From contig NC_046653.1 in NCBI RefSeq assembly GCF_900324485.2, positions 17,283,285 through 17,347,284 on the forward strand: DNA of 64,000 bases, read 5' to 3'. A program made the translations under genes and the position numbers. Shown one piece after another: positions 1-12,600 of this stretch. This stretch comes from Mastacembelus armatus (lineage: Eukaryota; Chordata; Actinopteri; Synbranchiformes; Mastacembelidae). Below the pieces are notes generated by a model, which saw nothing but the letters and a program-made list of their open reading frames with translations, searched no databases and was not told the DNA's origin. Each line of letters begins with the position of its first letter. The stretch's first letter is position 1.

Positions 1-106
1 ATTTCTAATTGCCCTGTGTGATGGGCCAAGAGTGGGCAGTGTATGTCTTTATAGTACCTTGTCTTTACCTCCCTCCCTTTGCTTTGTGTCGCTGCTGTTT
101 GTGCAG

Positions 107-2614
107 AGAACCTGACATCTGACCAGTCCCTGTCCAGCCCCAGTGCCCTGGGCTCCCCGGGCATGGGCATAGAGGGAATTAACCGCAGACGGAAGAAGAG
201 AACCAGTATCGAGACCAACATCCGAGTGGCCTTAGAAAAGAGCTTTCTGGAGGTGAGAAACTCATATTTTTAAAGACAACAATTTTGATCTAATATTGAG
301 AAGCGGAGTATTCAGGTTTGTAGGACTGTTTGAACTGTAAGAAAGAGTGTAATGCATTGGAGGAATGGTTTATGCAGCATTGGCTTTGTTTTTTTCCTGT
401 TTGTTCTATTTTATTTTCACCTATTCTTAGGCAACCTCCTGTTAATAATTGGAAATATTATGCAAATTTGTAATTATTGTAAATGATTATGGTATAACGG
501 GCATGGGGAAGTAGTGAATGAATTAGTCTTATCAGTGCTGACAGGGAATCTCTGGCTTCTTTGCCCTTTTCAAGCAGAACCAAAAACCTACCTCTGAGGA
601 GATCACCATGATTGCTGACCAGCTCAACATGGAAAAAGAGGTGATTCGGGTCTGGTTCTGCAATCGCCGGCAAAAAGAGAAGAGGATTAATCCCCCCAGC
701 AGTGGCAATAGTGGTGGAGGCACCACCCCCATTAAAACCATCTTTACCCCCAGTAGCCCCTTGGTAAGGATGTACCAAAGATTATTTATAGATATAGATA
801 TATTCTAAGTGTAAATAAAAATTTGAGTCCGATTTTGCAGTTTGTTCTCCGAAATAACAAAAATATCAAAAGCCTAATTATATTTATTTGTAATTGTAAC
901 TAAATTATATGTTTAAAACAGTCATTCGTTCAATCCACACTCATATTTATCTTGCCCAGGTGGCCAGCACAGCAAGCCTTGTGAGCAGTCCAACTATTAA
1001 CACACCCACCACTCTGACTGTAAACCCAGTGATGCCTATCACCAGCACCAGCGTCTCCAGTTTGTCTTTCACAGGTCTGTGTACTTTGCGTTTATCAAAG
1101 TGTGTTCTCATCACACACAATAGAATACAAGATTATTTTTTTCTCAAATGCACCCTAACAGCCTTTGAATTCTCCTTCAAAGGCACAACAGTTGGAGCAA
1201 CAAACACTACATCCGTCATCTCCACTGCTCCTATGGTTACCACAGCAACCAACTCTCCATCGTTAAGCCCGTCTCCAACAACTATTCAGTCCACAACCAC
1301 AGACAGCAAGGCTGGATCTCAGGCGCAAACTATCGTCACCCAGGCCCCAACATCCATAGCCACTACTTTAGGGACAGGTCAGGTGATGGTGGCAGCTCCT
1401 GGGCTGTCTGCTGCGCTGCAGGGTGCTCAGTTACCCAACAGTGCTAGCTTTGCTGCTATGGCTGCTGCTGCAGGGCTCAATCCGGGATTGATGGCACCGT
1501 CCCAGTTCACTCCAGGGTCAGTACTTGCCCTGTTCAAACTGATCCTCTAATTAACATCTATGTAGATCTCACTAAATTGCTCAGGTGTCCACTCTATTGA
1601 TCTACATTATCTTCACCTGTGTCTGTGTCCAGGGGGGCCCTGCTCAGTCTGACTCCTGGTGGCCTTGGCAGTGCACTGAGTCCTGCCCTCATGAGCAACA
1701 GCACCCTGGCTACCATTCAAGGTGTGTACCAATGTCATGATAATACAATATATACTTACTGAGCAAATCTTTATAAATCAGGTTATAATTATTGGGCAAT
1801 TATTTGTGGCAGGAAGTGATTTAACACTTACATTACATTGAAGATTACATAAATGACATTAATATTTTTGTACTTCATGTAAAAAAGATAAGGAAAAATG
1901 AATGAAAACCAATCACAGTGTCATCAGTATAAACCATTTCTGCTACAAAAACAATGTCAATGAGGATGCAACAGATTTGCATATAAAGCTAAATTATTTT
2001 AAGCCGCGCCCATGAGTTTAATCCTGCTGAGAGAAAATCTCTTCTGTGAGTAGAAAAATTTAAGCCTGCTGAGTATTGATGAAGTTTGATTTTTGGAAAA
2101 AAAAAAAAAAAAGATTCCTGCAGAAAGAAAAAGTCCTGCAGTCAAAGTAGCTATTCTCTGTATTTTTATGTTTTGTTGAATCAGTGAGGTTATTTGTCAC
2201 CTGACCATTTTTAAAAATATTTTTTGATTTACAAGAGAAAACTGGTCCCACATACACTGAAACTGATCTGCACTGTTCTGCACCATCTCCTCCTCTTGCA
2301 CTCTCTCTAAATACACCACCTTCTTCTTGATCTTCTCCACAGCGCTGGCATCGAGTGGCACAATCCCCATAACCTCTCTGGAAGGAGGTAACCTGCTGTT
2401 CGCCAACACCTCTGCTGGTAACGCACCCAACCTGGTGACCACGCCGCTCTTCCTGAACCCCCAGAACCTGTCGCTGCTCACCAGCAACCCCGTCAGCCTG
2501 GTGTCGGCCGGAGGGGGTGGGCTGCAGGTCACTGCTGATGCTCATCATCAAGCCACCACGGCTGCCATGCCCATGCAAGCCTCGACCATTACCACTGCCT
2601 CCAAGGCTCAGTGA
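107..2614 (+). CDS. pou2f1: POU domain class 2 transcription factor 1 (Oct-1), 3' coding exons; gene starts left of the window
   Basis: Octamer-binding nuclear transcription factor. Six exons are visible: 107-252, 578-763, 960-1074, 1183-1516, 1633-1721 and 2343-2614 (TGA 2612-2614), all with GT-AG borders and agreeing phases. Exons 1-2 encode the linker and the whole POU homeodomain: the basic [10 protein letters not shown] arm, then helix 3 with [15 protein letters not shown], including the POU-type Cys at homeodomain position 50. The later exons encode the Ser/Thr/Ala-rich activation region, with family signatures such as [34 protein letters not shown] and the C-terminal ending TTASKAQ. 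The POU-specific domain lies upstream, outside the window. POU2F1 rather than POU2F2/3 is supported by the exact C-terminal blocks and by the CD247-type neighbour. Teleosts can carry a and b copies, and I cannot say which this is. Confidence 0.97.
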
Positions 2615-5600
2615 AGCCAGTCAGGCTGCATCCTGAATTGATGCCCTGTTTCTTGCGTCGTGTACTACTCTTATCACACCATGTAGGGAATAGGGAGGTC
2701 GTTTTATATATATGATATAGGCTCTGTGATTCACTAACCATCCCACATTCTTTCCATTGTATCTAGCATTATTTAATCCTTTTGCTGCCACCAAAAAGAA
2801 AAGAACCTTAAATGAGGTTAAGGAAGACCTTTTTTTTTTTTTTAAGTTTGTTTGCTTTTTCCTTTATGATTCTTGGATGTTTTTTCCACAAACAGTAGCC
2901 AGATGGACACTGTTGTTGGCCTGCCGCTCCTCATAAATTTGACAAGTATCCAGGAAGAAAATATCCTCAGCACTATCAAGCTGTTGAAATTTTGTATATA
3001 TATCTATATTTTCTCCTATTTCCAGGTCAGACTTTTCTCTGAAATACTTAACCAAAAACTTTAGCATTTTACTCTTTCACATTCAAACTAAACTGATTTA
3101 CTACTAATTTCACAATATTCATCATCACTAATGGGGATTTATGTGTCATTTGATCTTTTTCAGGGTTTTTTTTTTTTTGGGACAGGCCTTGACATAAATC
3201 ATATCAAAGTTATATTTTAAAGAATTATTCATTTGTCCTTACCATCTGTATTTTATTCTTTTTTTTGACATTTTCAGAACCTTGTAAGTCTAATATTAAG
3301 TTAAAATTTATCATTTTCTTAATCGAGGTTATAAGGCTTTAAAAACAAGTAATAAGTGGCCGATACCAAGGTTATCATTGCTTTAAGGGTCGGAGACACC
3401 AGATATGTCTTTCTGAGTCTGTCTTTCTGGAAACACTGAGTTTTATAGTTTGGTGCAGCAGTGAAATAGACACCAAGCTTCTTTAAAATGACAGCCTAGG
3501 TGTGGATCATTGACACTGATTTAAAAAGTGACTGAAAGCATAATGTAGAGAGCTTTAAAAAGAGCTGCAGACATGAAATCCCATGTCCAAATAATGGTGA
3601 TTCATTGGCTGGTGGTCCATTGGAAAACTGTACATTGTTTGGATTCAAAGATAGAAAGTAGGAGTCTGTGTGTGTTGTCTACAGCTCAGGCAGATGCTGA
3701 GAGTTAGCTGCGTAAGGCTCTGTGACTGACTGGTCTGTTTTGGGGAGGACTAGTCAGAGGTATTGTCGTCATGTCAAATGTATGATGACATTGGCTAGAG
3801 GGGCTTATTGTGTTGTGTTTTTTTGTTTTTTTTTTGTTTTGTTTTGTTTTGGTTTTTTTGTCTCAATAGTAGTACCGTCGTATCTACTTGTGCACAGTAT
3901 CTGTACCAAAAAACTGGATTGATGAGCTGCAGTCTGCCTGTTCTGGGAGGAATGGAATTCTGTCTTTTCTTGTCTGCAGTCACTTGACTGGCTTACGTAC
4001 TTTAAGATATACCAAAAATATTTGTTAAAGTAGTTGGTGTGTGTAGTTGGTGTAGTTTAGTCTAGTCAATATATTTATAAGTACAGAATCTCTCTTCATT
4101 GTCAACAGATTATAGAAATGCAATATTTTGATGATCATTTTCCAAAGATGAGCTTTTTGTTTTTAATTTGACCAACTGTCTCATAGCTCAACTTTTAATT
4201 GGCAGCAGAACTGACCAAAAAGAAAGGGATTGGGGGCTGGGGCATGAGAAAGTAGTTTTCCTTTTACACTTTATAAATTTGTTTATCACCGGGGCCTTGC
4301 CCCTAACACCTGATCCAGGTTTTCTTTGAGCCATTTGATGGCATGTTTATCTTTTTAATCAGTTTTGGCCATTTTGGTAGCAGTTTTGGACTTTTCTAAA
4401 ACATAAAGGAAAGGTTCTGTTTTTTGGTTTTGTACTACTATTCAGCCATAAAACAACAGCTTGAACCAAAGTGGTTTTCCTCAGTAGTTGCTGTGCCTGT
4501 CCGTGCACACAAGTTGCCGTTCATCTCTGCTCTCCACACTGCTATAAAAAAATATTTTCCTCTTCTCCCATCTCAGTCGAAACCCAATAATTCACGATTT
4601 GGTGCTGCTGGATTAGGCTCACAGAACAGAAACCTAGCTTTAACAACTTGCTGCTGAAACTCCTGGTGGAGTTGAGCTGTTGAGAGGCCTGCATGCTTTC
4701 CTATAGCTTTATGACTACTTCCTGTGCAAATCAGGTTTTGTAGTTCTGAACCTCCCATCTGGAGGGCTCACCTGTGTAAATGCATAGATCTGATCACACA
4801 TACTACACGTTCTCTCAGCACCATCATTTTGAACCAGCATGATAGGAATATGCTGCTCCCTAAATCATGTGGACTAGTTTAAAAATTATCTAGTATTGTT
4901 TTGTGCTACACGTTCAACTAAACCCCACACACAAGTAGCATTGTTTTGCTGCATCCAAATAACAAAATAAGATGCCACAGTGAATATTATGTCACTGAGG
5001 CTGTAAGCAGTGAAATTTGTCCATGTTATCCTCTTGTGTACTTCTTTTCTGTTGAATTATTTTCACTGAATATACCTCAGCAGCACTTAAACATAACTAT
5101 CACCTTTAGACATTTCTGTGTATAGAACAGTGTAGAATGTAAAAATACTGTCTGGCTTACCATTCAAAGTTTATACTGATGAACCATACATAGGAACCAT
5201 ACATAAAAAAACAACCTACTACTGCTATTTTCTAGTACTACTATTTATGGGGTATTTCCAGGTTTAAATATTATTTTGAGATCCTTCTTGCCAAAGTAAA
5301 AGCCTTTCTCCTTTGCAGCTAGGCAAGTGTCTGGCTGCTCATGTTGCTGGTTTCCCAGTCTTTGAGGCCATGATGGGCCTGAAGGACTCAGTCCTGTTCC
5401 AGTGCTGTTTGTAGTTACTAAAGAGTTGAAGGTGTGCTAGCAAGATGAACCAGTTGCCATCGGCACCATAGGATGTTACTGAAATATTTATCTGAGGAAA
5501 GACTTAAGGATTAGAGAAATGATCTTTTCTTAATTCTATACATATAAATATATATATAAACACTTGTAAGATATTCATATTTTATATTTGAATCAGTATG

Positions 5601-8600
5601 TTATCAAGACTGAATGTAGTGTTTATCATGCTTACTCAAAAAAAAAATCTCCCCTGAATTTTTCTTCAGAGCATTTGGTTTTTGTTGTTTTTGTTTTTGT
5701 TGTTTTTTTTTTTTGGAAAACCAACAAGACCAAAAAATGAGAAGAAATCTGAGACCACACCTCAGAAGTGTGAGTGTGAGTTGCTGACACCTTTGTCTTT
5801 TCTGTATCAGCAAAGTCTTTTCAGTAGGAGGGTCTTGTTCAGGCGCTCCTGACAGACAGGTCCTGTGGTTGGTAGGAAACTCTCAAGCATCTGATCCTAA
5901 TCTCTTAGAGGATTTTAAAGTTTTTGGTTTTTTGTTGTTGTTTTTTTTTGAGTCATTGTTGACTTGATTTGCTGTGCTGTCTTTAACAATCATTTGATTT
6001 TTTTTTTTTTTGTTTGTTTTTTGTTTTTACTTTATGCCTTTAATTGTTCTGTATAGTATGAGAGGGCAAGATCACTGGCTTTCTTAGTTTGACAAAGATG
6101 ATTAACATTATCATTTATGCCTTATTGTTACGTAGAAGACATGAGCATTGTAGCATTGCTGTTGTGTTTGAGTGTGAGTGATAGCTTGAGCTCACCTGGT
6201 GCATTGTTTTTACTGAAACAGTACAGTGTACTTTGGGCATTTTGGTGCGTGGGATGATTACGTTGCTACCTATGTTTTTTAGGTGTGACTCAGACAGGTT
6301 GAGAATACCTGTGAGAAAAGCTTTACTAATAATTCCAGCAGGTGAGTGGGTGGGTGTGTGTGTGTGTGTGTGTATGAATGAGTGAGTGTCTTATAAAGAG
6401 AGAATAGGGAGGGCAGTCTGCAAACCATTATGGTGCGTTTTTCCCATCTTCCAGCAGGTGTGTGAAAGCGATTTGTAGTGAGACAGGAGAGTACTTATAT
6501 TCTTTTTTTTTTTTTTTTTTTTGTCCAGAGGGGGATTCTCTGCTGATTAGCTAAAGCCTTTAAACAAGCCAGTGTTTGGTTTATTGTAGGTATATTACAG
6601 TTTGTGTTCTAATTATGATCTTATTAGATGTTAACTAATGATCTTCTTAGCACTGACTTGGCTTTAAAACTTCAGTTTCAGTATGTGATTCCGAGATTTT
6701 AAGATGTTCTTGTGGATCAGACACACGTCGAGTGGTAGTATGTTGATCCACCACACTGGTTTGCTGGTTTTTAATGTTGACAGAGGAAGGGTGGAGCACC
6801 AGTAAGGCAAAAGGAGCTGTTGTATACCTCATTTCTAACTCAAGACTGAGTGAACCTGCTTTAATCTACTTAAGAAATAACAAAAATAATAAGAAAAAAA
6901 ACAAAAAAAAAACAAAAAAATTAGATGAAAATACATAAACATAAGTCAGTGGAGAAGCCCAATCATACCTGTACTTGGTGAAGGGTTGTGGAAAATGCCA
7001 CCACAAGGGGGAGACAGAATACATACCAGTACTCATGAATGTCTGCTGTTTGTTTTCTTTCACTATTTGTTGTTATGCTGCACGCTGATGTTCTTCAGCG
7101 TTGGATGGAAATTATTTGTTATGACTTGAGAGAAGTTTATTTTAGTGTATTGTATTGATTTACTAGTAAAATTTCTATTAATGGACCACCCCTCCGTGTT
7201 TAAACACTTTAGGTTTGACAATCCTGTTTTTTTTTATTTTTATTTTATTTTATTTTTTTCTTCACTCGGTACAGGTATGTACACGTCTTCCCACATAGCG
7301 GTGCGCTCTCGCAGCCCGCTCTCGCTTTCCTGTGGGTACCAACATTAACCAAAGAACTTGTAACTTGATTGTAAATGAACAACATCGTCTCCCACCCATC
7401 CCCACCTCACTGCTCAGCATCAAATCCCAGCTGCACGCTCTCACCCCAGTCCTCGGTTTATCTGTAAAAAGTTTCTTTTTATTGCATGCGAATGTGTATC
7501 TGCCCGGAAAAAAAACACTCCGGCATCCCGTCGTTGCAGCGGTTTCAGTGCCTGTGTGCGGGGATCAGAGGGGGTTGAACAGGAGCTGAGCGGGCTTCTC
7601 TATGACAGACACGAACCAGTCTGGTGGTAGCTGGGTGATGTTTGTTAATACACACTGAGGGTTAATCCTGTGCACACTGTACATGCTCAGGACTGTATGT
7701 TTGTTTGTCTTGAGTGCTGTTGATAGGACGTTCCCCCCTCTACTCTTTCTCTCTCTCAAGGACTGTGGTGAAATGCTGTTCCTGCCTCTCACAGTGCGTC
7801 TGTCACTTCCTCATCATCTGTACACTGTAGTCCCAGGACATTACCCTGTTGTCTCCAGGAATACACATCCTGCGGTCGCTAAAACCCACTGCTGTGTCGC
7901 CCTGTTCTCCTCTTCCTTCCATTTCCCCTCTTCTGCTCTGTCCTTTGACCTCATCTCTTCACTACAGACTGTGACACTATGCATCATGGTCCTTCACTCT
8001 GCATGGACTGTGTCCCTCCGGCTCAGACGTTTGGCCGACGGGCTTCAGTGACACTTTGTTTAATGCTTTATTCCAAGTGAGGTTGTAGGGATCTCACAAG
8101 CGCTATCCCAAAGCAAAAATCCAAATATTTTAACTTTTGACAAATGCAGATACCAAAGATATCTCTCTGTCCTGTCTCTCTCTCTGTTTTCTCACTTCCA
8201 CCCTGCAGCATGTGTATTAAGAGACAAACCCAGCACTGGCTTTAGTCCTAGCCTCAGTAATTCCAAAGCTTAGATGTATATTTTGGTATATTTCTGAGAA
8301 AAACTTACGTGAAAAGCGTCTGTTTCTCGTTTGTTTGTTGTAATCTCTTTTTTCTGTCACAGCATGGAACTAATTGCAGAACTGTCTTACTCTTGGTAGG
8401 TTAAAGATATAGTATTTTTGTATGTTTTTGGGTGTGTCATGTGTGTGATTATAAGTTCACAGCCCAAGTGACCATGGCTTTCAACAAGAGAGAAAAATTA
8501 GAAAAAAAAAACCCACCAACCATGTACATATTATGTCTGTGTATCTCAAAAAATGCATTCTGTAAAACATTTACTACTCACATTGGAAGCTTGGGCTCAT

Positions 8601-8960
8601 CTAAAGGAATGTGTCCCCGTTGTCTTTCCCCTTTCCCTATTCTGCAGTCTGATAAGAATGGACTTACCAGGACTCTTAATGTCAAGAGTTCTGGTTTCCA
8701 TCGTGGACTACAACACTGAGGGACACTGTTCCTATCTGACTACAAGAAAAAAAAAAAAGGCCTCCGGTCATGGTGGCACAGAACTGAAAGATTGTGTAGG
8801 AGTTTTAAGTATGTGAATCAGGATACATAGTAGATTTTGATGCATTTGTCTGCTGTATTTTTGTTTGTTTTGTTTTTATACACATATAAAGATAATCTTT
8901 TACTGTAACTGTACAGTTCTTTTGTTGTAAACATCATTAAACCATTTTCCAAGTGTTTTG
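2615..8960 (+). other. Long 3' UTR of pou2f1
   Basis: There is no coding exon here. The stretch is AT-rich with many T homopolymers (for example 2830-2843, 6504-6522) and a short TG repeat near 6354-6373. The first well-placed polyadenylation hexamer at the far end is ATTAAA at 8936-8941, followed by T/G-rich sequence, so the UTR is probably about 6.3 kb. Very long 3' UTRs are known for POU2F1. The exact end is inferred, and upstream alternative sites may be used. Short open frames here look like chance. Confidence 0.6.
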
Positions 8961-8975
8961 ACATGTGATTAGTCT

Positions 8976-9623
8976 TTTATTGTGATCCAGTGTACATGAA
9001 GGTACCGGTACTGGTATTTAGCTCCAGACTGAAGTGTCAACAGTCGACACTTTCCAAATAACTAAAACAAATCACATTCCCATGAAACTAATTTATACAT
9101 TTGTAAGTCCTCTGATTTTGCACTAAATTAAAACTTAAATGTTTTTTTAATACACATCAATGTAATTATAACCAGATAAGAGTAGTTAAGCTATAGTGTC
9201 CCATAACTCAAGGCTGGTGTTTAAAACAGATAATCAAATGCACTTGTAATAATAAAACATGTTCTATAATGGAGCTACATGCTACATTTGCATTTGGCTC
9301 AAAGCAATAAGATTAGTATCTGTGTGGTTGAAGGAGTTTATTTGATTTATAAGAAGTATAAAACAAAAGAAAAAAAAAGAAGCCCATTACAACATACAGA
9401 TTCTTCGAATTGCTTATTTGAAACAATCTGAGCAGTCCAGCTCCCAAAGATATTTAATTTACATTTAACAGAAATTTTGAGAAACCAGATACAGGGAATG
9501 TTTGGCATTTTTGCTTTATATACAACTTAAACATTTAATTTATTATAATAATAGATGCAGATTAAAATCCTTTAGCTTGAATAATCGATTGGCTGTTGCA
9601 GCTGTAATAAACAGGACTGAACG
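8976..9623 (-). other. Probable 3' UTR of the ITAM-adaptor gene
   Basis: This stretch follows the stop codon of the minus-strand adaptor gene. Minus-strand AATAAA hexamers lie at 8976-8981 and 9337-9342, so the transcript could end near either. No other feature is seen. Confidence 0.4.
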
Positions 9624-12600
9624 TCAGTGGGGTGACGGAGATGGAGGGAGGCGACTGAGGTTCAAGCATTCATTATTGTCCTCAGGTTGAGCTGCCTGTA
9701 AAGGACAGAGGCAAAGTTACAGCTGTGCATTGATCAGACTAGTAGTTTTTTAGTTAATGTCAGTCCGGATGTTTTCATTCCCATTGACCACAGAGCGGTG
9801 GAAAATGTAAGGATGAGACTTTGACACATCTAGTTATCAAGTGGAATAAACACAAATGACAACCGCTTCACCAGAAGTTAATGTTTTCATTTGACCTTGG
9901 ATGTCATGTGTTTCATTTGGTCAAAATAAAAAGAAATATATCTGGTTTTTGTAAGTGAATTAGATATGGACTGTGCAGGCACAGAGATTCTGAGAAATTA
10001 CATGTCAATATATTATTTTTTGTCCTTATATTCTGATACAACCACCACAGCTGACATTATCTAGGCCATATAGAGCAACACCAGGATTTATCTCATGATA
10101 TTATCTGTATGCTGATGAGTTTGAGAAGAAACTACATGGAAATGAGCTGTTTAACACTCTACTACTTAGAAAACACTTAGAAATAACATAAATTAAGTAC
10201 GAATATCTCCGTTAACCAGGATTTCTAATGATCTTAAATTTTAAACTTAAACTTGGCCCTCATTGAAAAACAGACAGAAACAATGTTGAAGGAACTCATA
10301 CTGGAAGATCATTAAGGAGGTTGTATGTTTTTAGGCCCAGCTGCATGTTCATGTATGAAGGTACTTCCTGTGTGAGTGACCTAATCAACTTACCTTAGAT
10401 TTGTTTTTCTTGGCAGCCTTTTTCTAGAGAGAAAACACAACGTAATGATTTACAATTACGGTGCCAGACCCAGTGAGATAGTGACCTTTAAAAGTTTTTG
10501 TCATCTGACTGACTTACCTTCTTTTTTGTTGGTTTGAGCTCTTGGTAAGGATCAGCATCCTTTGGTCTCTCAAGCTCCTAGAGAGGAAAATATGAAATAA
10601 TAAATAATTATCACACAGTAGAGCAGCAGAGTTAAATATGCAGAGTAAAGAGTCTTCCTTACCTGATAAATCCCGCCTTTATCTTCCTCATTATTCTGAA
10701 AGAACACACACAAATGAACTGATTTAAGCTTGAAGCACATATTTAAGCATGAACACACATATGTGCACTTAATATCAGTTAATAAACAGCCAAGAAACAG
10801 TCATAATCAGCAGCCACTGTCAAATCTAAAAATACACAAAGAATATGTGTGAGGTTGAAAAACATAGAGACTTACAGACACAGCAGGTGGGCTGGAGGAA
10901 AACTACAGCAAAAAAGAAAAACATATATATAAAATAAATAGCATTTCTATATAACGCTTTATTTTCAGGTCTGTTTAATTATCAGGTGTTTTTAAAATGA
11001 CAAACATCACAACAAATGCCCGTCACAGGGGCCCAAAATGATATCTTCCATTTGCCAGTGAAGGATATCAATAGCCATGATCAATTAATCATTCAAATGA
11101 TTTCATCAATCAAAAAATATCAACAGTGTGAGAATTTGTCCCTTCCTCTTGCTTTCTTGCTTTTTTTTTTAGAATTGTAATTTGAATATTTTCATTTGAG
11201 TATTGAGTACATTGAGAAATAGTGATTCTTAACAATTTAAGGGCAGTTATGGTTAATCAAAGAATGAAATAATAATTTCTCAACTGAATTAGTATAAAAA
11301 GCCTCAAAGGTCCTACTACTGATATATAAGATTGGTATTGATTATGATAAAAAAGAAAAAAAAAACAACCGCATCACATTTGGATCTGAAGCTGTAAAAA
11401 TGACATTTCTCAATGTTGTCAGACATTAAGCAAAATGAATGATCAAAAAAAAAAAAAAATCTACGAATAAACTGATAATAAAATAATTAGCTGCAAAAAC
11501 TTTTATCAAGTATCTGATGTGGACTTGAGCTTCCTCTTGAAGCCTTTCCTACCTGTGCTGTAACTCACCTTTTCTCTGAAATACAGCGCAGTGACAGAGA
11601 TGGAGTAGACAACCAGGATCCCATCCAGGAAGTAGCAGATGACGGGGTCCGTGAAAAAACTCTCTGCAGGACAAATGCAGGAGAGAAATATTCAGCTGCA
11701 GGCAGATATAAAGGCAACTGTATTTGTGGTTGTGTGTGTGTGTACTTGTATGTCTGCCTTTGTGAGGACCATATTGCCCATAATTGCATCTGAATGAAGA
11801 CATTTTGGCCATTTAGGACATTGGGCCAGTCCTCGCTTTGGTTTTTAGGGTCAAGGTCAGCTTTAGGTTATGGTTAGCGTAGAGGTTGGGGATTTAGTTG
11901 TGATGGTGATGATTAGGCCAAGGGTCTAAAGAATGCACTATGTCTCTTAGTGTCCTAATACGGACTGAAATACAAATTTGTGCATGAAAATCAGGGTATC
12001 CATTTAGTAGCATGTGACGGAAAATAGCAACATACAGAGACACATGAAAGAATTGAGTCAGACCCCTGACACAGGAAATAAGAAGCTACACGTCTGCAGT
12101 CGAGTACATGTAGTGTCTTCCTGTCAGTGCGATGGGCTGCTCTGAGGTTTTGGTGAGGCTCATTTATCTCACTGTGCGGTTGCAACAGAAGCCATGTTGT
12201 TGAAGCAGAAAGAGTGGTGGGCCTCCAACGATGCTAAACGTTAGTCGTCAGTTCTTTATCATCTGAAATTGCTCCAGGATGTAACTTCTTCTAGTCTTAG
12301 ATTAGACTATGTTTATATATTAAAAGAGGACGTTGTGTTTACCATTAGCAAATAGGTTAATCTCTGCATTATTCAATAAGACTCCTGTCAAAATGGCCAG
12401 TATTATAGAATAAAATCGTACTTCTAGATATAGATATAGAAGTGACGTATTTGTGACGTTTTAGTTAAGCTTTATTAAAATGACTCATGCTCTTAAGAAA
12501 GTCTTATAAAATATTGAAAAAATATGTTTAGCCTACATGGTTTCTTAGAGATAAGCAGACTGATAAAACCTGCGTGACTACGACGTGTGACAGCTTTGGT

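Noticed and set aside
909-1550. Open frame of 213 codons spanning two pou2f1 exons
   Set aside because: It runs through the intron 1075-1182, which has good GT and AG ends; the exon pieces match POU2F1 but the intronic part does not.
2060-2578. Minus-strand open frames of 172 and 111 codons
   Set aside because: They are antisense to the last pou2f1 coding exon, a shadow of its biased composition.
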